Source: Planococcus halocryophilus (GTDB lineage Bacteria > Bacillota > Bacilli > Bacillales_A > Planococcaceae). From it: a stretch of DNA of 64,000 bases. The notes under the pieces are model-generated. The model saw nothing but the letters and a program-made list of their open reading frames with translations, had not been told where the DNA came from and searched no databases. Both the position numbers and the translations under genes were made by a program. The stretch lies in NCBI RefSeq assembly GCF_001687585.2, contig NZ_CP016537.2, positions 2,266,001-2,330,000 of the forward strand, given 5' to 3'. Shown piece by piece: positions 36,626 to 45,664 of the stretch (its first letter is position 1; each line of letters opens with the position of its first letter).

Positions 36626-36656
36626 CCTATAACTGTGCTAGTATAGCACATATAGG
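36626..36656 (-). promoter_or_regulatory. Dyad over the putative typA promoter
   Basis: TGTGCTA-GTA-TAGCACA (36634-36650) is a perfect dyad, extended by CCTATA and TATAGG on the outside. On the minus strand the -10-like TATACT (36645-36640) lies in the centre, about 40 bp before the typA start. The -35 is poor. It could be an operator or a leader hairpin. Confidence 0.4.
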
Positions 36657-36708
36657 TGTAAAACCCTAAGATTTTATTTCAGGCGGTAAGCTACAGGAGG
36701 AAAATCCA

Positions 36709-36906
36709 GTGATAAATCTAATAAAAAACATAAAATGGATATTTGTTTTGTATTCCTTGGCAGCAATCGTAGCGATGGTCTTAATCGGCTTGGCTATTGG
36801 CTTACGCAGTGTGTTAGGCATATTTGCAGCGATTCTAATGCTCGTTTTTGTCATGGGTATGGGCTTCAAAAAGAAAAAGGAAATGCGGGAAGCCGGATTA
36901 CTATAA
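36709..36906 (+). CDS. YlaF-like (DUF5325) small membrane protein
   Basis: 65 residues with two helices separated by a short turn (about 9-28 and 33-52) and a basic C-terminus GFKKKKEMREAGLL. It matches YlaF by position next to typA and by size. GTG start at 36709 after ACAGGAGGAAA. Function unknown. Confidence 0.8.
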   Translation: MINLIKNIKWIFVLYSLAAIVAMVLIGLAIGLRSVLGIFAAILMLVFVMGMGFKKKKEMREAGLL

Positions 36907-36910
36907 TTAT

Positions 36911-36942
36911 AAAAAAAGATGCGGAATTCCGCATCTTTTTTT
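36911..36942. terminator. Bidirectional terminator between ylaF-like and suhB-like genes
   Basis: A fully palindromic 32-bp stretch with core GATGCGGAATTCCGCATC between A7 and T7 runs. It overlaps the stop of the minus-strand gene. Confidence 0.93.
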
Positions 36943-37732
36943 ACTTGAATTTTATATATTTTTCTAATAGTTCTTGGTGAATCGCTGGATTAGCCGCAAT
37001 AAAAGTGTCTTGTTTTAAAAGGTTTGCTGGGTCACCTTTGAAGTTCGTTGTTATTGCGCCTACTTCATGGGCAATGACCATACCACCAGCAATATCCCAC
37101 GGTGATAACCTCATTGAAATATACGCGTCGAAACGTCCGCATGCAACATAAGCAAGCTCGAGTGCAGCTGAGCCAAAAGAGCGTGTACCACGTACATCGC
37201 GAATTAACTGGATAATAGCTTCATGATCTAAATAACGATTTGGGATTGCCCATGTCGCATTCATCGCCACGATGGATTCGGATATCTCCGTTTCCATAAG
37301 CGGTCTTAGCTTTTCATTGTTGTAATACGCTCCTCCATCTTTTACTCCATGATACAAATCATCATTTACAACATCGTAAATATAGCCAAGTTTGCCTACT
37401 CCTTCTTCATATATTCCAAGAGAGATAGCAAAGTTTCTTTTTTGATGAACAAAATTCATGGTGCCATCAATTGGATCGAGCAACCAAATGATTCCCTTTG
37501 TATTTTGAATATCGTCCCCAAAGCCCTCTTCTCCGAAAATTCGATGCTCCGGAAAATCTCTGCGAATCCGCTCAATAAAAAATTGTTCAATTTCTTTATC
37601 CATATTGGTTACCAAATCATTGACATTAGATTTTGATTCAATTGTGATATCCGTTAAAAAGGAATTGCGAATTCGATGTCCTGCTTCTTTAATTAATGAT
37701 TTTATGTATCTATCCATAGCGTGTAAATCCAT
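36941..37732 (-). CDS. Inositol monophosphatase family protein (SuhB/YktC-like)
   Basis: Metal-dependent sugar or inositol phosphatase, 263 residues. The metal-binding motifs are visible as EEGFGD (about 70), LDPIDGTMNF (about 88-97) and WDIAGGMVIAHEVGA (about 208). In Bacilli YktC hydrolyses inositol monophosphate. ATG at 37732 follows GGGAGGCG. It lies next to ykzI- and yktB-like genes as in B. subtilis. Confidence 0.9.
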   Translation of the reverse strand: MDLHAMDRYIKSLIKEAGHRIRNSFLTDITIESKSNVNDLVTNMDKEIEQFFIERIRRDFPEHRIFGEEGFGDDIQNTKGIIWLLDPIDGTMNFVHQKRNFAISLGIYEEGVGKLGYIYDVVNDDLYHGVKDGGAYYNNEKLRPLMETEISESIVAMNATWAIPNRYLDHEAIIQLIRDVRGTRSFGSAALELAYVACGRFDAYISMRLSPWDIAGGMVIAHEVGAITTNFKGDPANLLKQDTFIAANPAIHQELLEKYIKFK

Positions 37733-37764
37733 TTATAAACGCCTCCCTATTAGTATTAGTATAA

Positions 37765-37803
37765 CGAAAAAGGCATCTGCTGTCTTACTCTAGCAGATGC
37801 CTT
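37765..37803 (-). terminator. Terminator after the ykzI-like gene
   Basis: AGGCATCTGCT pairs with AGCAGATGCCT around a 10-nt loop, with TTTTT following on the minus strand. Confidence 0.88.
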
Positions 37804-37818
37804 TAGTGTATAGATGGA

Positions 37819-38013
37819 TTAGAGCGCATGGAGGGCCTCCAGTTCAACGTGTATTTCATGGAGCCGCTGCTTGCTTTTTGACATTTGATGTTCATCTTTT
37901 TGCTGCATTGCATCGAACAGTGAAGCAAGCTCATAATCTAATTCCAATTTCAGCACATGAATATATTCCTTCTCTACATCCGCTTTCCGGATTATCTGAA
38001 CCATCTGTTTCAT
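37819..38013 (-). CDS. Small coiled-coil protein, YkzI-like by position
   Basis: 64 residues, almost wholly helical and highly charged (ADVEKEYIHVLKLELDYELA; DEHQMSKSKQRLHEIHVELE), no membrane segment. It sits between yktC- and yktB-like genes, where B. subtilis has ykzI; the sequence match is from memory and weak. ATG at 38013 eight bases after AAAGGGG; a GTG at 38022 is rejected. Confidence 0.6.
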   Translation of the reverse strand: MKQMVQIIRKADVEKEYIHVLKLELDYELASLFDAMQQKDEHQMSKSKQRLHEIHVELEALHAL

Positions 38014-38182
38014 AGTGAGCACCCCTTTCTTGCCGAACTCCGAAAATTCTGACTATTTTTGTTACAACTCAATAATACCACTTTTTTATTACAAAATCCA
38101 TCATCAGAAACGTATTTATATTCTTTTTTCCCAAACTTCGTTAAAATGAAACCTGATTACTTAAATTAAGGGAGGATTTTTT

Positions 38183-38824
38183 TTGAAACCTTATTGGACT
38201 GAACAAGATTTTGATGTTTTCAACACTCCAGGATTGGAGGCACGGATGGCTGCATTAACTGAACTTATCCGCCCAAAATTTGCGGAACTTGGCACTGAAT
38301 TTTCATCATTTTTTTCTGGGAAAACAGGAGATGAATTCTTCCCGCATGTTGCTAAACATATGCGCAGAACTGTAAATCCGCCAAATGATAGCTGGGTAGC
38401 TTTTGCTCCGTATAAAAGAGGATATAAAGCTGTTCCTCATTTCCAAATTGGTATGTGGGAAAGTCACGTATTTGTTATATTAGCTGTTATTTACGAAGCA
38501 CCAAATAAAACAGCCATGGCCGAAAATTTATTACATTCAGAAGTTCTTGAAAGTTTGTCTGGTGAATTCGTTGTTTCCGGAGATCATATGAAACCACAAT
38601 CTAATGCATTAAACGAATTAGGTGACCAAGGTCTTGAGAAATTACTTATCCGTTTGCGCGATGTGAAAAAAGGTGAATTTGTCATCGGACGCCATTTAAC
38701 TCGAGAACAGGCTGCATTTTTTACTAAAGAACAATTTTATCAATTTGCTGAAGAAACGTTCGAGGAGTTGCTCCCCGTTTACAATACGTTGCTTCAAGCT
38801 ACAAAAGAACCTGTCAGCCGTTAG
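38183..38824 (+). CDS. UPF0637/DUF1054 family protein YktB
   Basis: 213-residue soluble protein starting KPYWTEQDFDVFNTPGLEARM after a TTG initiator at 38183, which follows GGGAGGAT. The family is confined to Bacilli and is of unknown function. The conserved DSWVAFAPYKRGYKAVPHFQ is clear. It ends inside a terminator hairpin. Confidence 0.9.
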   Translation: MKPYWTEQDFDVFNTPGLEARMAALTELIRPKFAELGTEFSSFFSGKTGDEFFPHVAKHMRRTVNPPNDSWVAFAPYKRGYKAVPHFQIGMWESHVFVILAVIYEAPNKTAMAENLLHSEVLESLSGEFVVSGDHMKPQSNALNELGDQGLEKLLIRLRDVKKGEFVIGRHLTREQAAFFTKEQFYQFAEETFEELLPVYNTLLQATKEPVSR

Positions 38825-38840
38825 GCTGCAGGTTCTTTTG
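38803..38840 (+). terminator. Terminator overlapping the yktB stop
   Basis: AAAAGAACCTG and CAGCC pair with GGCTG and CAGGTTCTTTT around GTTA, with one mismatch. The stop codon lies at the tip. Confidence 0.8.
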
Positions 38841-38845
38841 TACTC

Positions 38846-39124
38846 TTACTTCTTGTTCAATTTGATTTTTTGGTCATCTGTTCCAGCTTTCATTTCTTTA
38901 ATAACCGGAAAACTAGCATAGCCACTTTCTTCTTCAAATTCACGAAAATACGTTTTTTCTTCTGATATAGCAGGAACTACCTGTTTAAATTTACGGTATC
39001 GCGTTAACAACTCTTGTCTGTTGATGCCACTTTCGTAGGCCATTTCAATTGCTTCAAAAAAACTGACAACGTCAATAATTTCTTCTGTTGACCATTCAAT
39101 TGAAAATGGATAAGAATAATCCAT
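38846..39124 (-). CDS. UPF0223 family protein YktA
   Basis: 92-residue helical protein, MDYSYPFSIEWSTEEIIDVV with the family motif FFEAIEMAYE and LLTRYRKFKQVVPAISEEK. Function unknown. It follows the nitronate monooxygenase gene by 15 bp in the same direction, so the two may be cotranscribed. Confidence 0.9.
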   Translation of the reverse strand: MDYSYPFSIEWSTEEIIDVVSFFEAIEMAYESGINRQELLTRYRKFKQVVPAISEEKTYFREFEEESGYASFPVIKEMKAGTDDQKIKLNKK

Positions 39125-39139
39125 TTTTCATCCCTCTTT

Positions 39140-40105
39140 TCATCTAGTGATTGACCATTTTTCACGGATTGCTCCAGCTTGCTTGACCATACCTTCAATC
39201 AGTTCCTGAACTGTTGGCACATTCTTGATCAATCCGGTTACTTGTCCAGCCCAGCCAAATCCTTGGTCTTTATCTCCATTATAGATGAAACGTTTGTTGG
39301 CTTCACCACTAATATATTCTTTTAAGGCCTCATAGGTCGGTGTTTGACTTTCAATCTCCAAAATTTTGTCCGTCCAGCTATTTTGTAAAGTACGCGCGGG
39401 AGCCCCAATGCTGCGCTTAATAATCACCGTATCGTTCTCGGAGCTATCGATTAATTGTTGTTTATACGCACTAGATGCATGAACACATTCTTTTGTTGCG
39501 ATAAAACGCGTTCCCATCTCAATCCCTTCTGCACCTAAGGCATGGGCTGCCATCCAACCTCGTCCATCACCAATACCACCTGACGCAATAACAGGAATCT
39601 TCACAGCATCTACTACTTGAGGAATCAACACCATCGTACCAATGTCGTCACGCCCTAGATGGCCGCCCCCTTCTTGCCCGACGACCATTACAGCATCAGC
39701 ACCTAGACTTTCTGCTTTTTCAGCTTGTCTTCTGGCAGCAACCAGCACTAATTTTTTTATATCGGTTCCTTTTAACTGTTCAAATATTGGCGTTGGGTTC
39801 CCCCCCGTCATGGAAACGACTGGTACTTTTTCCTCGATTGCCACATCAAGCATATGAGAAAATGCACGGCCATGATCGCCAATCGCAAAATTAACGCCAA
39901 AAGGCTTGTCCGTCAACTTTCTAACTTTTTTAATTTCAGCTCTCAATTCTTCTGGCGTAGAAAGACTCATCGCTGTAATTTGACCCAGACCGCCAGCGTT
40001 TGAAACAGCTGCTGCTAATTCTGCATAAGCTAAATAAGCTAAGCCCCCCTGTATTATCGGGTAGCGGATTCCAAGTAGCTCAGTTACCTTTGTTTTGAAT
40101 TCCAT
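39140..40105 (-). CDS. Nitronate monooxygenase (2-nitropropane dioxygenase family)
   Basis: FMN-dependent TIM-barrel enzyme oxidising nitronates; 321 residues. Visible are the N-terminal RYPIIQGGLAYLAYAELAAAVSNAGGLG, the catalytic-His block VVGQEGGGHLG and the phosphate-binding PVIASGGIGDGRG with ALGAEGIEMGTRF. The related enoyl-ACP reductase FabK has a similar fold, but length and motifs fit nitronate monooxygenase. ATG at 40105 after AAAAGGAGTG. Confidence 0.85.
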   Translation of the reverse strand: MEFKTKVTELLGIRYPIIQGGLAYLAYAELAAAVSNAGGLGQITAMSLSTPEELRAEIKKVRKLTDKPFGVNFAIGDHGRAFSHMLDVAIEEKVPVVSMTGGNPTPIFEQLKGTDIKKLVLVAARRQAEKAESLGADAVMVVGQEGGGHLGRDDIGTMVLIPQVVDAVKIPVIASGGIGDGRGWMAAHALGAEGIEMGTRFIATKECVHASSAYKQQLIDSSENDTVIIKRSIGAPARTLQNSWTDKILEIESQTPTYEALKEYISGEANKRFIYNGDKDQGFGWAGQVTGLIKNVPTVQELIEGMVKQAGAIREKWSITR

Positions 40106-40190
40106 TAACTCACTCCTTTTCTCTCTATACCAAATGTATTCGCTTCCATATTGGAAAATCCTTTTATTTATACTATAGTAGGGTACATCA

Positions 40191-40199
40191 TGCTATAAT
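40191..40199 (+). promoter_or_regulatory. Extended -10 promoter for speA
   Basis: TGCTATAAT forms an extended -10 element (TGn plus consensus TATAAT). The -35 region is poor, as often seen with extended -10 promoters. It lies about 40 bp before the speA start. Confidence 0.5.
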
Positions 40200-40239
40200 T
40201 CTTTTTGTTTTCATTTTATTTAGTGAGGTGGGCTTATCA

Positions 40240-41709
40240 TTGTCTCAATTAGAAACTCCGTTATTTGATGCACTTTTAAAGCATCGAAATCGGCACCCGA
40301 TCCAATTCCATATTCCTGGTCATAAAAAAGGACAAGGCGTCGATCCCGCATTCCGGGAATTTGTCGGCGATAATATTCTTTCCATTGATTTGATCAATAT
40401 TGCACCTTTGGACGATTTACATTCTCCAAAAGGAGCTATTAAAGAAGCACAAGAACTAGCTGCCAAAGCTTTTGGAGCAGATCATACATTCTTTTCTGTA
40501 CAAGGTACAAGTGGTGCAATTATGACTATGATTTTAAGTGTTGTTGGACCAAATGATAAAATTTTGGTTCCAAGAAATGTTCATAAATCGATTATGTCTG
40601 CGATCGTTTTTGCTGGAGCTATTCCGATTTTTATTCATCCAGAAGTGGATACTGTGCTTGGTATTTCTCACGGTATTTCAGCAGAAGCTGTAGAAAAAGC
40701 ATTGATTGAATATCCAGATGCTAAAGCTGTATTGGTTATCAATCCAACTTATTTCGGTGTAGCTGCTGATTTAAAACGAATTGTGGATATTGCCCATGAG
40801 CGCAATGTTCCAGTTTTAGTTGATGAAGCACACGGTGTTCATATTCATTTCCATAAATCACTACCGGTTTCTGCAATGGCGGCAGGTGCAGATATGGCTG
40901 CAACTTCTGTCCATAAACTAGGTGGTTCTATGACACAAAGTTCTGTACTGAATGTACGCGAAGGTCTAGTATCACCAAAACGCGTACAGTCTACACTATC
41001 GATGCTAACCACGACATCAACTTCTTATCCAATTTTAGCTTCTCTTGACACAGCACGTCGTCAATTAGCGGTTCACGGCTACGATTTGATTGACCGGACT
41101 ATTCGATTAGCTCAAGATGCGCGCAAACGAATTAATAAAATGCCTCATTTGTATTGTGTTGGAAAAGAAGTATTAAATTCGTCAGCCACTTTTGATTTGG
41201 ATCCGACAAAATTATTGATTAGCGTCAAAAATTTAGGCATCACCGGTCATCAAGCCGAGGAATGGCTAAGAGAAAACGCTAATATCGAAATCGAACTTTC
41301 CGATTTATACAATATTCTTTGTCTCGTTACAATTGGCGATAGCCGCAAAGAAGTGAATTTACTGATCAATGCTCTTCAACGTATGAGCGAAACATTAGAT
41401 AGCGACGCTGCCGTCGTGGAACCTGTTGTGATGATTCCAGATATCCCAAGGCTTGCCATGACACCACGAGACGCTTTCTATGCAACGACAGAAGTTATTT
41501 CGATTAATGACGCTGTTGGACGCATTTCTGCAGAATTTATCATGGTTTATCCACCAGGTATCCCTATTTTCATCCCAGGTGAAATTATTACTGAAGAAAA
41601 CATCAACTATATTCACATGAACGTCGCTGCCGGGTTGCCAGTACAAGGACCAGAAGACGATACACTGCAAATGCTACGCGTAATAAAAGAACAACAAGCT
41701 ATTAGGTAA
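40240..41709 (+). CDS. speA: Arginine decarboxylase (aspartate aminotransferase fold) SpeA
   Basis: PLP-dependent decarboxylase giving agmatine, the first step of polyamine synthesis from arginine. 489 residues starting SQLETPLFDALLKHRNR after a TTG initiator; AGGTGG lies eight bases before. The PLP lysine is in SVHKLGGSMTQSS and the fold marker in VDEAHGVHIHFH. The frame opens at a GTG at 40228, inside the ribosome site. Very close to B. subtilis SpeA, which also lies between yktA and pdhD. A potABCD uptake operon is in the same window. Confidence 0.95.
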   Translation: MSQLETPLFDALLKHRNRHPIQFHIPGHKKGQGVDPAFREFVGDNILSIDLINIAPLDDLHSPKGAIKEAQELAAKAFGADHTFFSVQGTSGAIMTMILSVVGPNDKILVPRNVHKSIMSAIVFAGAIPIFIHPEVDTVLGISHGISAEAVEKALIEYPDAKAVLVINPTYFGVAADLKRIVDIAHERNVPVLVDEAHGVHIHFHKSLPVSAMAAGADMAATSVHKLGGSMTQSSVLNVREGLVSPKRVQSTLSMLTTTSTSYPILASLDTARRQLAVHGYDLIDRTIRLAQDARKRINKMPHLYCVGKEVLNSSATFDLDPTKLLISVKNLGITGHQAEEWLRENANIEIELSDLYNILCLVTIGDSRKEVNLLINALQRMSETLDSDAAVVEPVVMIPDIPRLAMTPRDAFYATTEVISINDAVGRISAEFIMVYPPGIPIFIPGEIITEENINYIHMNVAAGLPVQGPEDDTLQMLRVIKEQQAIR

Positions 41710-41710
41710 A

Positions 41711-41838
41711 TAGAAAAGCGTAAGCAGCCATGTAGATTCGACAGGCATAAGACGCACTGGCGAATTGGCGTGTTTTCAGCCACACAGCCAGAGTGGCTTA
41801 TGTCCCGAGAATCTGGCTGCTGGAGTCTAGACAACGAA
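41711..41838. repeat. Diverged dispersed copy of the 122-bp structured repeat
   Basis: From TAGAAAAGCGTAAGCAGCC to TCTAGACAACG it matches the array at 32425-32701 in order and length. The hairpin is kept although the arms changed: outer arm AGCAGCC with GGCTGCT (array: GGCTGCC with GGCAGCC), GATTC with GAATC, GGCATAAG with CTTATG, CTGGC with GCCAG. It starts 2 bp after the speA stop. Confidence 0.9.
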
Positions 41839-41887
41839 AAGTGAAAGTGCCTGGTCAGCTCCGACTTTTACAACTTCATAAAACCTG

Positions 41888-41925
41888 AAAACGATCCACA
41901 GAAAAAATTCTGTGGATCGTTTTTA
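41888..41925. terminator. Bidirectional terminator between speA and the deacetylase gene
   Basis: AAAACGATCCACAGAA pairs with TTCTGTGGATCGTTTT around AAAA; TTTTT follows on the plus strand. It covers the deacetylase stop region. Confidence 0.88.
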
Positions 41926-42750
41926 CATTTCTTCGATTTCTTTCGGATCAACAAAGCCATAACCCTTATCTTCTAACCCTTGAATAATCCCAGGCAACGC
42001 TTCGACTGTCCAATCACGATCGTGCATCAACAAGTTAGCTCCATTATTCAAATACTCAGTATTAACCATGATATCTGTTAATGTTTGAGCATCTTGATAT
42101 TGTTTTTCCCAATCATAACCGTATGTCCAGTTCATCAATACCATTTTTTCGTCTGCGACCAACTGCTTGCTGAAATCTGTATTAGAACCAAATGGAGCGC
42201 GGAAAAACTTAGGTTTTTCACCCGTGATTTCCTCTACCATTTCACTGACTTTCAAAATTTCCTCTTGCTGTTGTTGCTCAGCTAACCCTTTTAAATCTTG
42301 ATGACTGTAAGCGTGATTCCCAATCATAAAACCCATTTCATGAATTTTCTTTAGTTGTTGTTTTTTTTCATCTGACTCTAAAAAATGACCATTCACAAAG
42401 AAAATAGCTGGAATGTTCTGGCTTTTCAAGGTTTCAGCCATTTCCAATGAATGCTTGTCCGGTGCATCATCTATTGTCACGAGCACCACTTTTTCATCAG
42501 CATCCAAAATCGGCTGCACAGACCAATTGGCTGGATTAACTTTGTATTGAGGTTCCTCGACCTGTTCCTCGACTTCTTCTACTTCTTCTACTTCTTCTTT
42601 TTCTACATTTTCTTCTTGTTTTTCTGTTTCAGTATTTCCCTCCACGTTTTTTGTTTCTTTTTCTTCACTCGTAGAGGTGTTTGTATCATCTCCACATGCT
42701 GTTAGTAAAAAAGATACTGCTGCGATAGCTATCCATTTTTTATGTATCAT
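41923..42750 (-). CDS. Polysaccharide deacetylase family lipoprotein
   Basis: Secreted lipoprotein with lipobox LTAC (Cys19), then a very acidic linker (about residues 29-67, Glu/Val/Thr-rich) and a NodB-homology domain. Catalytic residues are visible: TIDDAPD (Asp94, Asp95) and GNHAYSHQD (His146, His150), with RAPFGSN further on. Likely deacetylates a peptidoglycan or exopolysaccharide sugar. ATG at 42750 after AAGGGG; a TTG at 42768 is rejected. The linker is encoded partly by three 9-bp tandem repeats. Confidence 0.85.
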   Translation of the reverse strand: MIHKKWIAIAAVSFLLTACGDDTNTSTSEEKETKNVEGNTETEKQEENVEKEEVEEVEEVEEQVEEPQYKVNPANWSVQPILDADEKVVLVTIDDAPDKHSLEMAETLKSQNIPAIFFVNGHFLESDEKKQQLKKIHEMGFMIGNHAYSHQDLKGLAEQQQQEEILKVSEMVEEITGEKPKFFRAPFGSNTDFSKQLVADEKMVLMNWTYGYDWEKQYQDAQTLTDIMVNTEYLNNGANLLMHDRDWTVEALPGIIQGLEDKGYGFVDPKEIEEM

Positions 42751-42802
42751 TTCAAAACACCCCTTCAATAAACAAATCTTACCATGAGAATCTACTTTGT
42801 TC

Positions 42803-42833
42803 CAAAAAAAAGAAGCCGCAAAAGCGGCTTCTC
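42803..42833 (-). terminator. Terminator of the pdh operon
   Basis: AGAAGCCGC pairs with GCGGCTTCT around AAAA, followed by T8 on the minus strand, 7 bp after the pdhD stop. Confidence 0.93.
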
Positions 42834-42839
42834 TATTGT

Positions 42840-44249
42840 TTATTTAATGATGTGAATTGGTGTTCCAAGAGCTACTTCTGCAGCTTCCATCGTGATTTCA
42901 GAAAGTGTTGGGTGAGCGTGGATTGTCATTGCGATATCTTCCACGGTCATACCCGCTTCGATTGCCAGTCCAATTTCAGCGATCATGTCTGATGCGCCAG
43001 CTCCAACAATTTGTCCACCTAATAGCAAGCCGTCAGATTTACGTGAAACAAGTTTCACAAATCCTTCAGAAGCGTTTAGTGCAAGTGCACGGCCGTTAGC
43101 TCCGAATGGGAACTTAGCAGCTGTTACTTCAAATCCTTCAGTTTTCGCTTGCTCTTCAGTTAAACCTACGCTTGCAAGTTCAGGATCTGTAAAGCAAACT
43201 GCAGGAATTGCTAAGTAATCAACCTCTGATTTTTCGCCAGCGATTGCTTCAGCAGCAATTTTGCCTTCATATGAAGCTTTATGAGCCAACTGCAAACCTG
43301 CCACAACATCACCGATTGCATAGATATTCGGGATATTTGTACGGCATTGCTTGTCGACTTCAATCAAGCCACGGTCAGACATTTTCAAGTTCAATTCTTC
43401 GAGACCCATTTCGTCTGTATTTGGACGACGGCCAACTGTTACAAGAACATAATCAGCTTCAAGCGTTTTTTCTTCTCCGCCTGCTTCGTATGTTACTGTA
43501 ACGCCAGAATCAGTTTCTTCTACACCTTTAGCAGATGCTTTTGTGATAACTTCAACGCCTTTTTTCTTCAATCCTTTTTTAACGATTGCTGTCATTTGTT
43601 TTTCAAATCCAGCAAGGATATCAGGTGCGCCTTCAAGGATTGTTACTTCAGATCCAAGGTTAGCGTAAGCAGTTCCAAGCTCAGTCCCAATATAGCCACC
43701 GCCAATAACGATAAGCTTGCCTGGAATTTCTTTAAGAGCTAATGCTCCCGTAGAATTAATGACACGATCCGTAAATTTGAAAGTCGGGATTTCTACTGGA
43801 CGAGATCCTGTAGCAATAATTGCGTTTTTAAATTTATACGTTTGTGCTGAATCTTTATCCATAATACGAACTGTGTTTTCGTCTACGAAATAAGCTTCAC
43901 CACGTAAAATTTCAACTTTGTTCCCTTTAAGAAGAGATTCAACGCCGCCTGTTAATTTCTTAACTACGCCATCTTTGAAAGCTTGTGCTTTTTCAAAGTT
44001 AATTGAAACTTCTTTAGCCACAATACCCATATCATCTGAGTGTTGAGCTTCTTCAAAACGGTGTCCAACAGAAATCATTGCTTTAGAAGGGATACAGCCA
44101 ACGTTTAAACAAACGCCACCAATATATTCTTTTTCAACGATTGTTACTTTTTGGCCAGTTTGTGCTGCACGAATAGCTGCAACATAACCGCCAGGGCCAG
44201 AGCCAATTACGAGTGTGTCTGTTTCGATTGGGAAATCTCCTACTACCAT
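42840..44249 (-). CDS. pdhD: Dihydrolipoyl dehydrogenase (E3)
   Basis: FAD enzyme that reoxidises dihydrolipoamide of the pyruvate dehydrogenase complex. 469 residues: FAD motif [12 protein letters not shown], redox disulfide [16 protein letters not shown] motif [12 protein letters not shown] and the C-terminal active His in HAHPTLSE. Last gene of pdhABCD, 5 bp after pdhC. Confidence 0.97.
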   Translation of the reverse strand: MVVGDFPIETDTLVIGSGPGGYVAAIRAAQTGQKVTIVEKEYIGGVCLNVGCIPSKAMISVGHRFEEAQHSDDMGIVAKEVSINFEKAQAFKDGVVKKLTGGVESLLKGNKVEILRGEAYFVDENTVRIMDKDSAQTYKFKNAIIATGSRPVEIPTFKFTDRVINSTGALALKEIPGKLIVIGGGYIGTELGTAYANLGSEVTILEGAPDILAGFEKQMTAIVKKGLKKKGVEVITKASAKGVEETDSGVTVTYEAGGEEKTLEADYVLVTVGRRPNTDEMGLEELNLKMSDRGLIEVDKQCRTNIPNIYAIGDVVAGLQLAHKASYEGKIAAEAIAGEKSEVDYLAIPAVCFTDPELASVGLTEEQAKTEGFEVTAAKFPFGANGRALALNASEGFVKLVSRKSDGLLLGGQIVGAGASDMIAEIGLAIEAGMTVEDIAMTIHAHPTLSEITMEAAEVALGTPIHIIK

Positions 44250-44254
44250 AAGTT

Positions 44255-45637
44255 TTACGCCTCCATTAATAGTAATTCAGGTTCACTTAATAAACGTTTA
44301 ATATGATTTAAAGCATGCTGCGCTGTTGCGCCATCGATCATTCTATGATCAAAGCTCAATGACAATGCTAACACAGGTGCAGCTACAATTTCACCATTTT
44401 TAATTACAGGTTTCTCTGCAATACGGCCAATTCCAAGAATCGCCACTTCTGGATGGTTAATAACCGGTGTAAACCATTGTCCACCCGCTGAACCGATATT
44501 TGTGATTGAACATGATGCGCCTTTCATTTCAGCAGCTGATAATTTACCATCACGTGCTTTTGTAGCTAAACCATTAATTTCATCAGAGATTGCGAATACT
44601 GATTTACGATCTGCATTTTTAATAACAGGAACCATCAAGCCTTTTTCTGTATCTGCAGCAATACCGATATTGAAATAATGCTTTTGAATAACTTCGCTTG
44701 TTTCATCATCAAATGATGTGTTTAAAGCTGGGAATTCACGCAATGTGCTCACTAACGCTTTTACTACATATGGTAAATACGTTAACTTGATTTCTTTTTC
44801 TGCTGCAATGTCTTTGAACTTTTTGCGATGCGCTACAAGTTCTGTAACATCCACTTCGTCCATTAACGTTACATGAGGAGCGGTTTGTTTCGAATGAACC
44901 ATTGCTTTCGCAATCGCTTTACGAATTCCAGACATTTTCTCACGTGTTTCAGGGAATTCACCTTCTGGAGCCACTGCTGCTTTTGGCGCTGCTTCTTTTT
45001 CAGTGTTTTCTTCTGTTGTTTCTGCCGATGCTTCAGAAGTTTCAGTTGTAGCTGCTTTTTGATCACCGTTCATAAACGCTTCAACATCTTCTTTTAAAAC
45101 ACGACCGTTATTGCCTGAACCTGTTACTTGTTTAATCTCTACATCATTGTCACGCGCAAATTTGCGAACAGACGGCATTGAGATTACACGAGCAGTTGAA
45201 TCAGCTTCTTTTGTTTCTTTAGGCTGTTCCCCAGCACCTGTTTCTTCTTTTGGCGCGTCTTCTTTAGTAGGTGCTTTATCAACCTCTTCGCCTGATTCAG
45301 CTGTACCTGATTGTACTTGCTCTTCAGTTTCTTCTTTTACTTCAGGTTCAGCTTCTTTCTTATCATCACGACCGCCTTTAAAGCTCATTTCTTCAGCATC
45401 TGGTGCATCGATGCGAACTAATACATCGCCCACTACTGCAACTGTTCCTTCTGATACCAATACTTCTTCAACCGTTCCTGAAACAGGCGAAGGAATTTCG
45501 ACTACTGCCTTGTCATTTTGTACTTCAACAAGAATATCGTCTTCTTCAATTGTATCTCCTGCTTTTACGAACCATTTTACGATTTCACCTTCATGGATAC
45601 CTTCTCCGATATCCGGCAAACGAAATTCAAAAGCCAT
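44255..45637 (-). CDS. pdhC: Dihydrolipoamide acetyltransferase (E2)
   Basis: Core of the pyruvate dehydrogenase complex. 460 residues: one lipoyl domain (1-80, lipoyl-Lys43 in [10 protein letters not shown]), an Ala/Glu/Thr-rich linker, a peripheral subunit-binding domain ([19 protein letters not shown]), a second charged linker and the acyltransferase domain with the catalytic DHRMIDGA. Start at 45637 after AAAGGGTGAT; three codons upstream are rejected. Only one lipoyl domain is present. Confidence 0.96.
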   Translation of the reverse strand: MAFEFRLPDIGEGIHEGEIVKWFVKAGDTIEEDDILVEVQNDKAVVEIPSPVSGTVEEVLVSEGTVAVVGDVLVRIDAPDAEEMSFKGGRDDKKEAEPEVKEETEEQVQSGTAESGEEVDKAPTKEDAPKEETGAGEQPKETKEADSTARVISMPSVRKFARDNDVEIKQVTGSGNNGRVLKEDVEAFMNGDQKAATTETSEASAETTEENTEKEAAPKAAVAPEGEFPETREKMSGIRKAIAKAMVHSKQTAPHVTLMDEVDVTELVAHRKKFKDIAAEKEIKLTYLPYVVKALVSTLREFPALNTSFDDETSEVIQKHYFNIGIAADTEKGLMVPVIKNADRKSVFAISDEINGLATKARDGKLSAAEMKGASCSITNIGSAGGQWFTPVINHPEVAILGIGRIAEKPVIKNGEIVAAPVLALSLSFDHRMIDGATAQHALNHIKRLLSEPELLLMEA

Positions 45638-45664
45638 GCATATCACCCTTTCGGTTCTGTCTAA

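Noticed and set aside
37819-38022. GTG at 38022 as start of the YkzI-like gene
   Set aside because: It lies inside the AAAGGGGTG ribosome site; the ATG at 38013 is correctly spaced.
42451-42705. Plus-strand frame very rich in Phe
   Set aside because: It is the antisense of the Glu/Lys-rich linker of the deacetylase and has no ribosome site.
41710-42840. SR1-type small RNA between speA and pdhD
   Set aside because: B. subtilis has SR1 in this interval, so I looked for a promoter and small frame. Only the repeat, a shared terminator and the deacetylase gene are present.
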